DNA of 64,000 bases from Pseudonocardia terrae. GTDB lineage: Bacteria; Actinomycetota; Actinomycetes; Mycobacteriales; Pseudonocardiaceae. Both the position numbers and the translations under genes were made by a program. The stretch covers positions 62,001-126,000 of the forward strand of contig NZ_JAJTTE010000014.1 in NCBI RefSeq assembly GCF_021343995.1, in the 5' to 3' direction. Each line of letters opens with the position of its first letter. The first letter of the stretch is position 1. Below the pieces are notes generated by a model that saw only the letters and a program-made list of their open reading frames with translations, did no database searches and was not told where the DNA came from. Below, in pieces: positions 20,079-28,484 of this stretch.

Positions 20079-21361
20079 GGGCGCCGCAGGACGTGCAGCA
20101 GGAACTCCTGGTCGACGTGCTCGACCAGGAGGTCGAAGCGGGGGTCGTCGAGCAGCCTGCGGTGGGTGGCGGCCGCGTCCTGCGGAGCCTCGGCCGGCCA
20201 GCCGCGCCAGTGCGCGAGCACCACGTCGCCACCCGGCACGAGAGCCCGGGCGAGCCGGTCGGCGACGGCGTCCACGTCCGCGGGGGAGAGGTAGTAGAGC
20301 ACCTCGCTGAGCACCACGAGGTCGACGCCGTCGGGCACGGCCTGCGGATCGGGCAGCGCCGCCTCCAGCACCGTGACGCCGGGGAAGCCGCCGGTCGCCC
20401 CGCGGGTGGTGGCGACGGCGGCCGGTGTGTAGTCCGAGGCCGTCACGGCGGTGCAGCGCCCGGCCAGCACCCGGGTCAGCCCGCCGAGCCCGCAGCCGGG
20501 TTCGGCGGCGTGCGCGTAGTGCGGGTGCGGCAGGCATGCCGCGACCACGGCGCGCTTGCGCTCCTCGTACCAGCTGGTCCGCGTGTCCCAGGGGTCGGCG
20601 CCACCGGCGTAGAGGTCGGCGAACCGTTCGACCGGGGCGCTGTCCGGGCGCGGGACCCGGAAGAACAGCTCCCGGCCGGTGGCGAAGTGGGCCAGGACGT
20701 CCGGGGGCAGGATCGGCGGTCCGCCGTCGGGGGCCGGGGCGAGCTGCGAGGCGAAGCGCTCGATCGCGGCGGCCTTCGCGCGCCGGGCCGGCTCGTCGAG
20801 CCGGTGCTCACAGGCCGTCGCCCAGGGGACGGCCGGGTCGTCCGGCCGCATCCAGGGCCACATCCAGATCGGGTAGGCGAAGCGGTGCGCCCGCACCGGT
20901 GCCACCCGCTCGGCGGCCCGGCCCGCGGTCGCGTGGTCCGGGTGCGGATCGCCGGTCCAGGGTGCGAGGCAGGCGTCGGTCTCCCGCAGCAGCGGCGCGA
21001 GCGCGGCGGTCAGCTCGTCCTCCCGGTCGGCGAGGCCGGAGTCGGGCAGCCCGAGCCAGGTCACCTGGGTGCCGCCCAGGCCCAGGGACTCGAGGGCGGC
21101 GTGCAGCTCGGCGCGGCGCCTCCGGCCCAGCGCGGCCCGGTCGGCGGGCGTGGCGTCGGGGAACGCGGCCTCGCCGTCCGTCGCGACGACGAGCTCCACG
21201 GTTCCCCCCGCGGCGTGCACCGCACGCAGGAACCCCGCGGCGGCCAGCGTCTCGTCGTCGGGATGGGCGGCGACCACGACCAGGTGGCCGACGGCCGGGT
21301 CCATGGCGGGCGGGGCGTGCGTGGCGAGGGCCTCGGCCCAACCGGGGACGGTCGCGGTCAC
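20075..21361 (-). CDS. PIG-L deacetylase fused to a NodS-like methyltransferase
   Basis: 428 residues. Residues 25-235 are a PIG-L/LmbE deacetylase: AHPDDETL at 32-39 (zinc His and Asp, catalytic Asp) and HPDH at 140-143 (third zinc ligand). Residues 245-428 are a class I S-adenosylmethionine methyltransferase: DPWDTRTSWYEERKR (NodS-type entry), EPGCGLGGLTRVLA (motif I), TASDYTPAAV, and LVVLSEVLYYLSP (motif IV). N-deacetylation of an amino sugar followed by methylation is a reasonable two-step function, as in NodB/NodS chemistry. The GTG at 21361 overlaps the stop of the ACAD-like gene and its own stop overlaps the glycosyltransferase GTG. Confidence 0.92.
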   Translation of the reverse strand: MTATVPGWAEALATHAPPAMDPAVGHLVVVAAHPDDETLAAAGFLRAVHAAGGTVELVVATDGEAAFPDATPADRAALGRRRRAELHAALESLGLGGTQVTWLGLPDSGLADREDELTAALAPLLRETDACLAPWTGDPHPDHATAGRAAERVAPVRAHRFAYPIWMWPWMRPDDPAVPWATACEHRLDEPARRAKAAAIERFASQLAPAPDGGPPILPPDVLAHFATGRELFFRVPRPDSAPVERFADLYAGGADPWDTRTSWYEERKRAVVAACLPHPHYAHAAEPGCGLGGLTRVLAGRCTAVTASDYTPAAVATTRGATGGFPGVTVLEAALPDPQAVPDGVDLVVLSEVLYYLSPADVDAVADRLARALVPGGDVVLAHWRGWPAEAPQDAAATHRRLLDDPRFDLLVEHVDQEFLLHVLRRP

Positions 21362-22416
21362 CGCTCCTCCCCGAGCCCGGCCCCGCTCGACCCGGCCCCG
21401 CTCGACCCGGCCCCGCTCGACCCGGCCCCGCTCGACCCGGTCTCGCTCAACACGGCCTCGCCCAGCGCCGCGAGATCGCGCTCGCCGTGGTGCTGCCGGA
21501 CGTACATCCCCAGGTCGGCGAGCCGGTCGGCCGACCCGCCCGCCAGCGCGGGGACCCCGGCGACCCGCGGGGCGACGTCGAGGACGGTCCGGCAGAGCCG
21601 CTCGGCCGCGGCCCGCGCGGTCCAGGCGGCGGTGCGGTGGGGGGACTTGGGGTCGGCGTCGATCGCGTCGGCGGTGCGGGTGAGCAGCGCGTCGACCGCC
21701 TCGACCCCGGCGTGCAGCTCGCCGAGGTGGGCGAGCTGATGGGGATCGGCCTTCTCGCGCAGACGTTCCCGGAGGTCGTCGACGATCCCGGCAGCGCCGC
21801 CCAGCCACACGGCCGCGACCCCGGCGCCGCCCCACCAGAAGCCCGGTCGTTCGGTGTAGAAGCCGGGCTCGCCGACCAGGTCGGTCACCTCGAGGTCGTC
21901 GAGGTCGACGTCGAGGGTGTCGCTGTCGCGCATGCCGGCCGCGCGCCAGGAGTCCGGGTGCCGCCGGATCCCGGGCCGTGAGAGGTCGAGGTCGACGATC
22001 CGGCTCCCGCCGGGCGCGGCGGCCACGACGAGCGCGCGTTCCAGGTCCGGGGCGCCCGAGCAGAAGCGGACCCGGCCGCGCAGGACCCACGCCCCGGCGT
22101 CGCCGGTCAGCTCGGCGCCGGTGCCGCCCGCGCGGGCCGCCCATACGCCGTACCGGACGCCGGGCACCGGCTCGGTGCCGGCCTCGCGCAGGATCGCGAC
22201 GGCGTCGGTGTGGCCCTCGGCGAGCCGGGCGAGCGGGAGACTCTCCCGGCCCCAGGCGGCCAGCCGTGCCCAGCGGCCTGCGGTCGCGCCCTGCCCGGGG
22301 GGCGGTAGCTCGAGCTCGCCGCGGCGCAGCAGTGCGGCGAGCCGGTCCGCCGCGCGGCCTCCCTCACGTCGGTCCTCCGCGGCCGACCCCGACGGTTCGG
22401 GCACCAACAGCGACAC
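21358..22416 (-). CDS. Acyl-CoA-dehydrogenase-like protein, first gene of the operon
   Basis: 352 residues. LARLAEGHTDAVAIL, ELTGDAGAWVLRGRVRFCSGAPDLERALVVA, SRIVDLDLSRPGI and DVDLDDLEVTDLVGEPGFY resemble the middle beta domain of acyl-CoA dehydrogenases, followed by helical FWWGGAGVAAVWLGGAAGIVDDL and AHLGELHAGVEAVDALLTRTA. The catalytic Glu of true dehydrogenases is not obvious and the protein is short, so it may be a diverged flavoprotein or a non-catalytic homologue. The C-terminus has four SSGAG repeats. The GTG at 22416 is chosen because the GGGAGG site fits it rather than the GTG at 22422. Coupled by GTGA overlap to the next gene. Confidence 0.75.
   Translation of the reverse strand: MSLLVPEPSGSAAEDRREGGRAADRLAALLRRGELELPPPGQGATAGRWARLAAWGRESLPLARLAEGHTDAVAILREAGTEPVPGVRYGVWAARAGGTGAELTGDAGAWVLRGRVRFCSGAPDLERALVVAAAPGGSRIVDLDLSRPGIRRHPDSWRAAGMRDSDTLDVDLDDLEVTDLVGEPGFYTERPGFWWGGAGVAAVWLGGAAGIVDDLRERLREKADPHQLAHLGELHAGVEAVDALLTRTADAIDADPKSPHRTAAWTARAAAERLCRTVLDVAPRVAGVPALAGGSADRLADLGMYVRQHHGERDLAALGEAVLSETGSSGAGSSGAGSSGAGSSGAGLGEER
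21375..21446. repeat. 15-bp in-frame tandem repeat in the ACAD-like gene
   Basis: The unit CTCGACCCGGCCCCG occurs about four times head to tail with a degraded fifth unit, encoding SSGAG repeats at the protein C-terminus. Copy number should be variable by slippage, and loss or gain in units of 15 keeps the frame. Confidence 0.85.
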
Positions 22417-22514
22417 GCGCACCTCCCCGAGCCCCTGGCCGGGGCGTCGCACGTGACGCCGGGTCGCGCGGACCCGGCCGTGATCAGGGAGTGCGTACCC
22501 GGAGGCCCCTACGC

Positions 22515-23723
22515 CTACTCCGGTGTGAGCGCGGCCACGTCCGGGACCGGCCGACCGGCGGCGATGAGCTGCTGGCCGCGCTCGTAGTCCTCGTCCGCCT
22601 CGTGGGTGGCCACGCCGACCGCCCGGCCCTGCTCGTCGGCGTACCAGGCGGTGAAGGCGCCACTGCCGTGGTCGACCAGGCGGGCCCGGTCGAAGCCGTC
22701 GCCCCAGGCCGCGTACTTGAGGGTGCGGTCGCCGATCTCGGTCCAGAAGCCCGGCACGGCGTCCCAGCGCAGGTCGGCGCCCGCGGCCACGCCGCCGGCG
22801 ACGGTACCCATCGCCTCCGCCTCGCCCCAGTGCTCGACGACGAGGTGGCGGCCCGCGGTGGCGTTGCGGGCGTAGGCGACATCGCCCGCCGCGTACAGGC
22901 CCGGCAGGGAGGTGCGCATGTGCTCGTCGACGACCACACGGTCCTGCTCGATCGTCGCGCCAGTGGCCCGCGCGAGGGTGACGTGCGGGTCGATGCCGCC
23001 GGCGACCAGCACCAGGTCGACCTCGAGCGGTTCGCGCCCGGCCACGCGGACCCGGCGCGGGCGCTCCTCGGGGTCGCCGAGCGGCTCGATCGCCTCGACC
23101 TGGGCGCCGCCGACCAGCCGGACGCCGTCGTCGGCGAGCCAGCCCGCGATGCGGCGGCCGACGTCGACGCCGAGGCGCTTCTCCTGCGGCAGCTCCTCGG
23201 TGCTCACGCACGTGACGTCGAGCCCGCGGCGGGCCAGCGAGGCGGCGGCCTCGCAGCCGATGAACCCGGACCCGACGACGACGGCGGTGCGGGCGACCAG
23301 GGCGGCCGAGCGCAGCTCCTTGGCGCTGTCGAGGGAGCGCAGCATGGCGACGGCGGGCGCGTCGGCGCCGGGCACCGGGAGCGGCTTCGGGGCGGACCCG
23401 GTGGCCAGCACGCAGGCCTTGAAGGTGATGCGGTCACCGCTCGACAGCTGCGCGGCGCGCTCCTCGCCGGACAGCGTGGTCACCATCTGCCGCAGCAGCA
23501 GCGTGATGCCGCGGTCGGTGTAGGTGGTGGCGGGGGTCAGCTCCGTGTCGCCCGCCTCGGACTCGCCACGGAGGTAGTCCTTCGACAGCGGCGGCCGGAA
23601 GTACGGCGGCGCGGTGTCGTCCGAGACGACCACGACCGCGCCGTCGCCCCCGTGGTCGCGGTAGCTGGTGGCGGCGGCCAGGGCGGCCGGCCCGCCGCCG
23701 ACGACGAGGAGTTCGGCATGCAT
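22515..23723 (-). CDS. NAD(P)/FAD oxidoreductase, ferredoxin reductase type
   Basis: 402 residues. The FAD-binding motif LLVVGGGPAALAAA is at 5-18, RPPLSKDYLRGE near 43-54, ACVLATGSAPKPLP near 104-117, the NAD(P) motif AVVVGSGFIGCEAA near 145-158, and LYAAGDVAYARN near 272-283. The C-terminal domain (EHWGEAEAMGTVAGGVAAG, PGFWTEIGDRTLKYAAWGD) is the reductase_C type found in oxygenase-coupled ferredoxin reductases. It transfers electrons from NAD(P)H to a ferredoxin or similar partner. No ferredoxin or P450 gene is adjacent, so the partner is elsewhere or absent. Start ATG at 23723. Confidence 0.9.
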   Translation of the reverse strand: MHAELLVVGGGPAALAAATSYRDHGGDGAVVVVSDDTAPPYFRPPLSKDYLRGESEAGDTELTPATTYTDRGITLLLRQMVTTLSGEERAAQLSSGDRITFKACVLATGSAPKPLPVPGADAPAVAMLRSLDSAKELRSAALVARTAVVVGSGFIGCEAAASLARRGLDVTCVSTEELPQEKRLGVDVGRRIAGWLADDGVRLVGGAQVEAIEPLGDPEERPRRVRVAGREPLEVDLVLVAGGIDPHVTLARATGATIEQDRVVVDEHMRTSLPGLYAAGDVAYARNATAGRHLVVEHWGEAEAMGTVAGGVAAGADLRWDAVPGFWTEIGDRTLKYAAWGDGFDRARLVDHGSGAFTAWYADEQGRAVGVATHEADEDYERGQQLIAAGRPVPDVAALTPE

Positions 23724-23786
23724 GGGACGCGGAGTACCCGGCGGCGCTGATCGACTACCCCCGCCGCCGGGTCTCCACGCCGGATC

Positions 23787-25613
23787 TCAGCTGGTGTGGT
23801 GCACCTCCTGCAGCCCGTACACCGGCGTCGGAACGCCCTCGAGGCGGGCCTTGAGCTGCAGCGCGAGGTAGAGCGAGTAGTGGCGGCTCTGGTGCAGGTT
23901 GCCGCCGTGGAACCACAGCCCCTCCTGCTGGGTGGGCTTCCACATGTTGCGCTGCTCCCCCTCCCACGGGCCGGGGTCCTTGGTGGTGTCGGAGCCCAGC
24001 CCCCACACCTTCCCGACCTTGTCGGCCACCCCCTGGCTGATCAGGTCGGCGGCCCAGCCGTTCATCGAGCCGTACCCGGTCGCGTAGACGACGAGGTCGG
24101 CCTCGAGCTCGGTACCGTCGTCGAGCTTCACGGTGTGCTCGGTCAGCTCGACGACCTGGCCCTGCACGAGCTTCACCTCGCCGTTGGCGACGAGGTCCGC
24201 CGCGCCGACGTCGATGTAGTAGCCCGAGCCGCGGCGCAGGTACTTCATGAACAGGCCGGAGTCGTCGTCGCCCCAGTCGTGGCGGAAGCCGGATGCCTCC
24301 AGCCGCTCGTAGAAGTCCTTGTCCCGCTCCTTGATCGCCGCGTAGACCGGCTGCTGGAACGTGTGCATGATCCGGTACGGGAGCGAGGCGAAGGTCATGT
24401 CGGCCTTCTGCGTGGTCACGCCGGCGGCGACCGCGCGCTCCGAGTACAGGTCGCCCAGGCCCAGGTCCATCAGCGAGTCCGACTTGACGATGTGGGTCGA
24501 CGACCGCTGCACCATCGTGACGTCGGCGCCGACCTCCCACAGCGCCCCGCAGATGTCGAAGGCCGAGTTGTTCGACCCGACGACCACGACCTTCTTGTCC
24601 TTGTAGGCGTCCGGGCCCGGGTGCTTCGAGCTGTGGTGCTGCTCGCCCTTGAACACGTCCTGGCCGGGCAGCTGCGGCACGTTCGGCTTGCCGGACATGC
24701 CGGTGGCCAGCACGAGCTGCTTCGGGTGGAGGGTGATCTCGGTGGATCCGTCGGGGCCGTCGCGGTCGACGACGACCGTCCACTCCTTGGTCTTCTCGTC
24801 GTACGAGGCGGACCTGCAGGTCGTGGAGGACCAGTAGTTGACCTCCATGACCTTCGTGTACATCTCGAGCCAGTCGGCGATCTTGTCCTTCGGGGCGAAG
24901 ACCGGCCAGTTCCTCGGGAAGTCGATGTAGGGCAGGTGGTCGTACCAGACCGGGTCGTGCAGGCAGAGCGACTTGTAACGGCCGCGCCACTGGTCGCCGG
25001 GCCGGGCGTACCGGTCGACGACGACGTGCGGGACCCCGAGCTGCTTGAGCCGCGCGCCGAGCGCGATGCCGCCCTGCCCGCCGCCGACCACGACGACGTA
25101 GGGCTGGCGGGTGCGGCCCATCTCCTCGGCCTCGGCCCGCCGGGCCTCCGCCCAGGTCACGCGCTCCCGGTTGGCGCCGTGCTCGGCGCCCATCGGCCGG
25201 CGCTCGCCCTGGGGCTCCTCGTGGTCCTTCAGCTCGTACAGCGTGGTGAGGAAGGTCCAGGCGCCCTCGTCGGTGAGCCGCAGGTGCCCGCGGCCCCGTC
25301 CGACGGCCGTCTCGAACGCGATCCAGGCGTCGACGACGCCGTCGGCCTCGGTGGGCTCCTCGGTGGTGTGGAAGTCGCGCGCGTCCGTCGACTCCATGGT
25401 CGCCCGCAGCAGGTCCGCGATCCCGTCGCGGTTCTCGACGGTCTTGATGTTCCAGGTGAACGCGACCAGGTCGCGCCAGAAGGACGTCGTCGCGAAGAGG
25501 CCGGCCGCCTGCTCGGCGTCCCGGGCCGCGAGGGCGGCCTCGAAGTCGGCGAGCCACGTGTCGACCCGCTCGCGGGGCCCGGTGGCGGCGGCCGGTTCGA
25601 GGGTCTGGGTCAT
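23787..25613 (-). CDS. Flavin monooxygenase with an N-terminal SnoaL-like domain
   Basis: 608 residues. Residues about 10-145 look like an NTF2/SnoaL-like domain (ALAARDAEQAAGLFATTSFWRDLVAFTWNI). From about 170 a full FAD monooxygenase follows: VVVVGGGQGGIALGARLKQLG, DRYARPGDQWRGRYKSLCLHDP, the fingerprint FKGEQHHSSKHPG, VVVVGSNNSAFDICGAL, and DLVVYATGYGSMNGW. This is the YUC-like/FMO group, NADPH-dependent enzymes oxygenating N, S or carbonyl groups. The ATG at 25613 follows GGGAGG. It sits next to the ferredoxin-reductase-like gene on the same strand with a 63-base gap, possibly one operon. Confidence 0.9.
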   Translation of the reverse strand: MTQTLEPAAATGPRERVDTWLADFEAALAARDAEQAAGLFATTSFWRDLVAFTWNIKTVENRDGIADLLRATMESTDARDFHTTEEPTEADGVVDAWIAFETAVGRGRGHLRLTDEGAWTFLTTLYELKDHEEPQGERRPMGAEHGANRERVTWAEARRAEAEEMGRTRQPYVVVVGGGQGGIALGARLKQLGVPHVVVDRYARPGDQWRGRYKSLCLHDPVWYDHLPYIDFPRNWPVFAPKDKIADWLEMYTKVMEVNYWSSTTCRSASYDEKTKEWTVVVDRDGPDGSTEITLHPKQLVLATGMSGKPNVPQLPGQDVFKGEQHHSSKHPGPDAYKDKKVVVVGSNNSAFDICGALWEVGADVTMVQRSSTHIVKSDSLMDLGLGDLYSERAVAAGVTTQKADMTFASLPYRIMHTFQQPVYAAIKERDKDFYERLEASGFRHDWGDDDSGLFMKYLRRGSGYYIDVGAADLVANGEVKLVQGQVVELTEHTVKLDDGTELEADLVVYATGYGSMNGWAADLISQGVADKVGKVWGLGSDTTKDPGPWEGEQRNMWKPTQQEGLWFHGGNLHQSRHYSLYLALQLKARLEGVPTPVYGLQEVHHTS

Positions 25614-25742
25614 GCGGACCTCCCTGTCCGTCTCCCGTATGTGGGGCGTGCCACTGCAGCCAAGCCCCCTCCGGCGCGGGGATCAAGGGTTGCAGCGTCG
25701 TTGCAACTCCGCGGCGGGTGCCCGATGTGGCAGCGTGGGGGC

Positions 25743-26732
25743 GTGACCTCCGTACGCCGCATCGGGATCGGGCTGGCCGCGGTCGGCAGGCCCGCGTACA
25801 TCACCGCCGGACGGGAGCGCGACCTCGGCGGCGCGCGGGACGTCGAGGCGCTGCGCGAACGCACCTGGGCGGTGCTCGACGCCGCCTACGCGGCGGGGAT
25901 CCGGTACGTCGACGCCGCCCGCTCCTACGGCCGGGCCGAGGAGTTCCTGGCGGGGTGGCTGGCGGCCCGCCCCGGGGCGACGGACGTCGAGATCGGGTCG
26001 AAGTGGGGGTACCGGTACGTCGGTGACTGGCGGCTCGACGGGGTGCCGATGGTCGACTCCGCAGGCTCCGTCTCCGGCACGCACGAGGTCAAGGACCACT
26101 CCGTGGAGGCCTTCGCCGAGCAGTCCGCCGAGTCGCTGGCGCTGCTCGGGGACCGGCTCGCCGTCTACCACGTGCACTCGGCGACGCTCGACACCGGCGC
26201 GCTCGACGACGCCGAGCTCCACCGTGCGATGGCCGACCTGCGTGAGCACGGGATCCGGGTCGGGATCTCGACGTCCGGGCCGCGGCAGGCCGAGGCGGTG
26301 CGGCGGGCGCTGGAGGTGACCGTGGACGGCGAGCCGCTGTTCACCTCGTTCCAGAGCACCTGGAACATCCTCGAGCCGTCCGTCGGACCCGCCCTCGTCG
26401 AGGCGGCCGACGCCGGCGCGCGGGTGATCGTCAAGGAGGCCGTGGCGAACGGGCGGCTGGCCCCCGGCGGCGCGACCAACTCCCGGGACGACCGGGTCGC
26501 GAACCTCGCCGAGGAGCTGGGCACCAGCGTGGACCGCCTGGCGTTCGCCGCGGTGCTGGCCGAGCCGTGGGCGGGGATCGTGCTCTCCGGCGCGGTCGAC
26601 CCCGCGCAGGTCGCGAGCAACGCGGCCGCAACCGGGCTGAAGATCCCGGCCGAGGTGGAGGACGAGCTGCTCGACCTCGCCGAGCCGGCCGAGCAGTACT
26701 GGGCCGCCCGCGCCGCCCGCGCCTGGGCCTGA
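25743..26732 (+). CDS. Aldo/keto reductase
   Basis: 329 residues. IGIGLAAVGRPAY opens the barrel. The catalytic set is visible: Asp in RYVDAARSYG, Tyr in the same motif, Lys in IGSKWGYRY and His in VYHVHSATLD. RVGISTSGPRQAEAVRRAL and FTSFQSTWNILEPSVGPALVEAADAGARVIVKEAVANGRL belong to the C-terminal half. The group uses NADPH to reduce sugar or xenobiotic carbonyls. The GTG at 25743 is chosen because it directly precedes the first barrel strand; the longer open frame upstream is antisense to the monooxygenase. It is divergent from that monooxygenase and ends before palindromic array B. Confidence 0.87.
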   Translation: MTSVRRIGIGLAAVGRPAYITAGRERDLGGARDVEALRERTWAVLDAAYAAGIRYVDAARSYGRAEEFLAGWLAARPGATDVEIGSKWGYRYVGDWRLDGVPMVDSAGSVSGTHEVKDHSVEAFAEQSAESLALLGDRLAVYHVHSATLDTGALDDAELHRAMADLREHGIRVGISTSGPRQAEAVRRALEVTVDGEPLFTSFQSTWNILEPSVGPALVEAADAGARVIVKEAVANGRLAPGGATNSRDDRVANLAEELGTSVDRLAFAAVLAEPWAGIVLSGAVDPAQVASNAAATGLKIPAEVEDELLDLAEPAEQYWAARAARAWA

Positions 26733-26734
26733 TT

Positions 26735-26840
26735 CACGTTATGGAACCATAACGCGCATTCGGCTGGCTTCTGGGCGCGTTATGGAACCATGATGCGCAA
26801 TTTCAGGCCCCGGAAGCGCACTATGGCTCCATAGTGCGCT
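26735..26840. repeat. Palindromic repeat array B (40-bp period)
   Basis: Three copies start at 26735, 26775 and 26815. The first two cores read ACGTTATGGAACCATAACG and CGTTATGGAACCATGATGC. The third is a perfect palindrome with 12-bp arms, AGCGCACTATGG and CCATAGTGCGCT around a central CT; both arms differ from the usual sequence in a paired way, which argues that the pairing itself is maintained. The array lies between two convergent genes and could end both transcripts. Confidence 0.9.
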
Positions 26841-26843
26841 TCC

Positions 26844-27884
26844 TCAGCGGACGCGCAGGACGGGCTTGCCGGGGGCGCGGTCGGGGGAGTCGAGGTAGGC
26901 GTGGGCGGCGGCGACGTCGTCGAACGCGAAGACCCGGTCGATCACCGGACGCAGCGCCCCGCACGCCAGGCCCGCCCGCACGAACGCGACCGCCCGGCGC
27001 AGCGCCGCCGGGTCGCCGGTGACCTCGAAGACCCGGTAGCGGCGCAGCCACACGGCCGCGTACCCGCCGCCGGGCAGAGGAGTGGGCAGCCCGGACAGCC
27101 CACCGTGCACGATCACGCTCGCTCCGGGGGCGCAGGCCTTCACCAGCTGGTCGACCTGCGGGCCGCCGACGGCGTCGAGGACCAGGTGCGCGCCCGCCGG
27201 CCCGCCCGGATCGGCGCGGTCCAGCGCGGTGCGCAGGGCGTCGGCGAGGGAACCGCCGCCGGGGACCTCCCGCCCGTCGCCGTCGTGGGGCCCGGTCACC
27301 ACCACCTCGGCGGCCCCCGCCTCGCGCAGCGCCGCCTCCGGACCCGGCACCGGGACGGTCGCGACCGGCACGGCGCCGAGATACCGGAGGACCTGCAGCG
27401 CCGCCACGCCGATGCTGTTCGCCGCGGCCGTGACGACGACGCGGTCCCCGGACCGCACCCGCAGGACCTCGGCGACCATCCCGTACACGGTCACGTACGG
27501 CATCCATACCGCCGCGCCCGTCACGGCGTCCATCCCGTCCGGACGCCGGACCAGCGCCCCGGCTGGCACCACGGCCTCCTCGGCGTAGACGGGGTAGTCG
27601 TTCTGCGAGAAGGCGGGGACCACGCTGACGGCGTCGCCCGGCGCCCAGCCGGTGACCCCCGGCCCGACCTCGACGATCTCGCCTGCCGCCTCCGTGCCCA
27701 GCCCCGCCGGCAGGCGCGGGTCCTCGAGGTAGGTGCCGCGGCGGAAGTTGACCTCCGCCCGGTTCAGGCCGACGGCGTCGACCCGGATCCGGACCTCGCC
27801 GCGGCCCGGCGCGCGGACCGGGAGGTCCTCGACGCGCAGCACCTCGGGTCCGCCGAGCTCGTGAAATCTGATGGTCCGGGCCAC
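26844..27884 (-). CDS. Zinc-independent NADPH:quinone oxidoreductase-type dehydrogenase
   Basis: 346 residues in the medium-chain reductase family. The start TIRFHELGGPEVLRVEDLPV, GLNRAEVNFRRGTY, GTEAAGEIVEVGPGV, and a nucleotide-binding stretch VVVTAAANSIGVAALQVLRYLG are typical of zinc-free quinone oxidoreductases. Zinc-binding Cys residues are absent. The GTG at 27884 fits the family start; a GTG at 27911 would add nine residues with no better site. Reduces quinones or enones with NADPH. It is transcribed away from the neighbouring membrane protein gene and ends beside palindromic array B. Confidence 0.85.
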   Translation of the reverse strand: MARTIRFHELGGPEVLRVEDLPVRAPGRGEVRIRVDAVGLNRAEVNFRRGTYLEDPRLPAGLGTEAAGEIVEVGPGVTGWAPGDAVSVVPAFSQNDYPVYAEEAVVPAGALVRRPDGMDAVTGAAVWMPYVTVYGMVAEVLRVRSGDRVVVTAAANSIGVAALQVLRYLGAVPVATVPVPGPEAALREAGAAEVVVTGPHDGDGREVPGGGSLADALRTALDRADPGGPAGAHLVLDAVGGPQVDQLVKACAPGASVIVHGGLSGLPTPLPGGGYAAVWLRRYRVFEVTGDPAALRRAVAFVRAGLACGALRPVIDRVFAFDDVAAAHAYLDSPDRAPGKPVLRVR

Positions 27885-27963
27885 GGGAGGATTCTGCCCT
27901 TTTCTGATCACGCGGACGCCCGGCGGTGACGGTGCGGCCGCCCGGGGGCGGCACCCCGACCGG

Positions 27964-28377
27964 TCAGCCCTGCTTGCGGGCCGCGTTCTCGGCCCGGCGC
28001 AGCACGGCCGCCGAGATCCGGACCACCGAGGAGTCGACGATCACCGCGGCGATGCCCCACGGCCCGACCCAGCCGGACACGGGGTGCCCGCCGGTCGCGA
28101 GCGCGGCGCCCAGTACGCCGAGGAAGCTCGCCACGCCGAGCATGCCGAACACCGCGGTGCCGAGCACGACGTGCGGCACCGGCCGCGCGATCAGCAGCGC
28201 GACGATGACCAGCGCCGCCGCGCAGAGGACGCCGGAGAGCACCTGCGCCCACAGCGCCCCGCTCACGACGGCCAGCCCGCCGTGCGCGACGGCCGAGGCG
28301 GCGACCAGCCCGAGGAGGAGCTTCGGCGGCTGCAGGGTGTCGCCCGGGAGCGCGGGCGGGATGGGGTCGGCGGGCAC
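27964..28377 (-). CDS. Small integral membrane protein, unknown function
   Basis: 137 residues with about four hydrophobic helices (near 19-40, 44-63, 68-92 and 98-120), an N-terminal Pro-rich stretch and a basic C-terminus (RRAENAARKQG). The start is a GTG at 28377. No conserved functional residues are apparent and I do not recognise the family. It lies upstream of the quinone oxidoreductase on the same strand and may be cotranscribed with it. Confidence 0.65.
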   Translation of the reverse strand: MPADPIPPALPGDTLQPPKLLLGLVAASAVAHGGLAVVSGALWAQVLSGVLCAAALVIVALLIARPVPHVVLGTAVFGMLGVASFLGVLGAALATGGHPVSGWVGPWGIAAVIVDSSVVRISAAVLRRAENAARKQG

Positions 28378-28484
28378 GGGCCCAGGGTAGGCCCACCCGG
28401 TCGTGGCGCCGTGGCGCCTTGGTCGGCGGGTGCCGCGCCGCCAGACTCCCCCCGACGACGTGCGGTGCGGCGAGGGGAAACGGA

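Noticed and set aside
23796-25742. A long N-terminal extension of the aldo/keto reductase
   Set aside because: The open frame is antisense to the SnoaL/FMO gene and has no conserved residues; the first barrel strand begins at the GTG at 25743.
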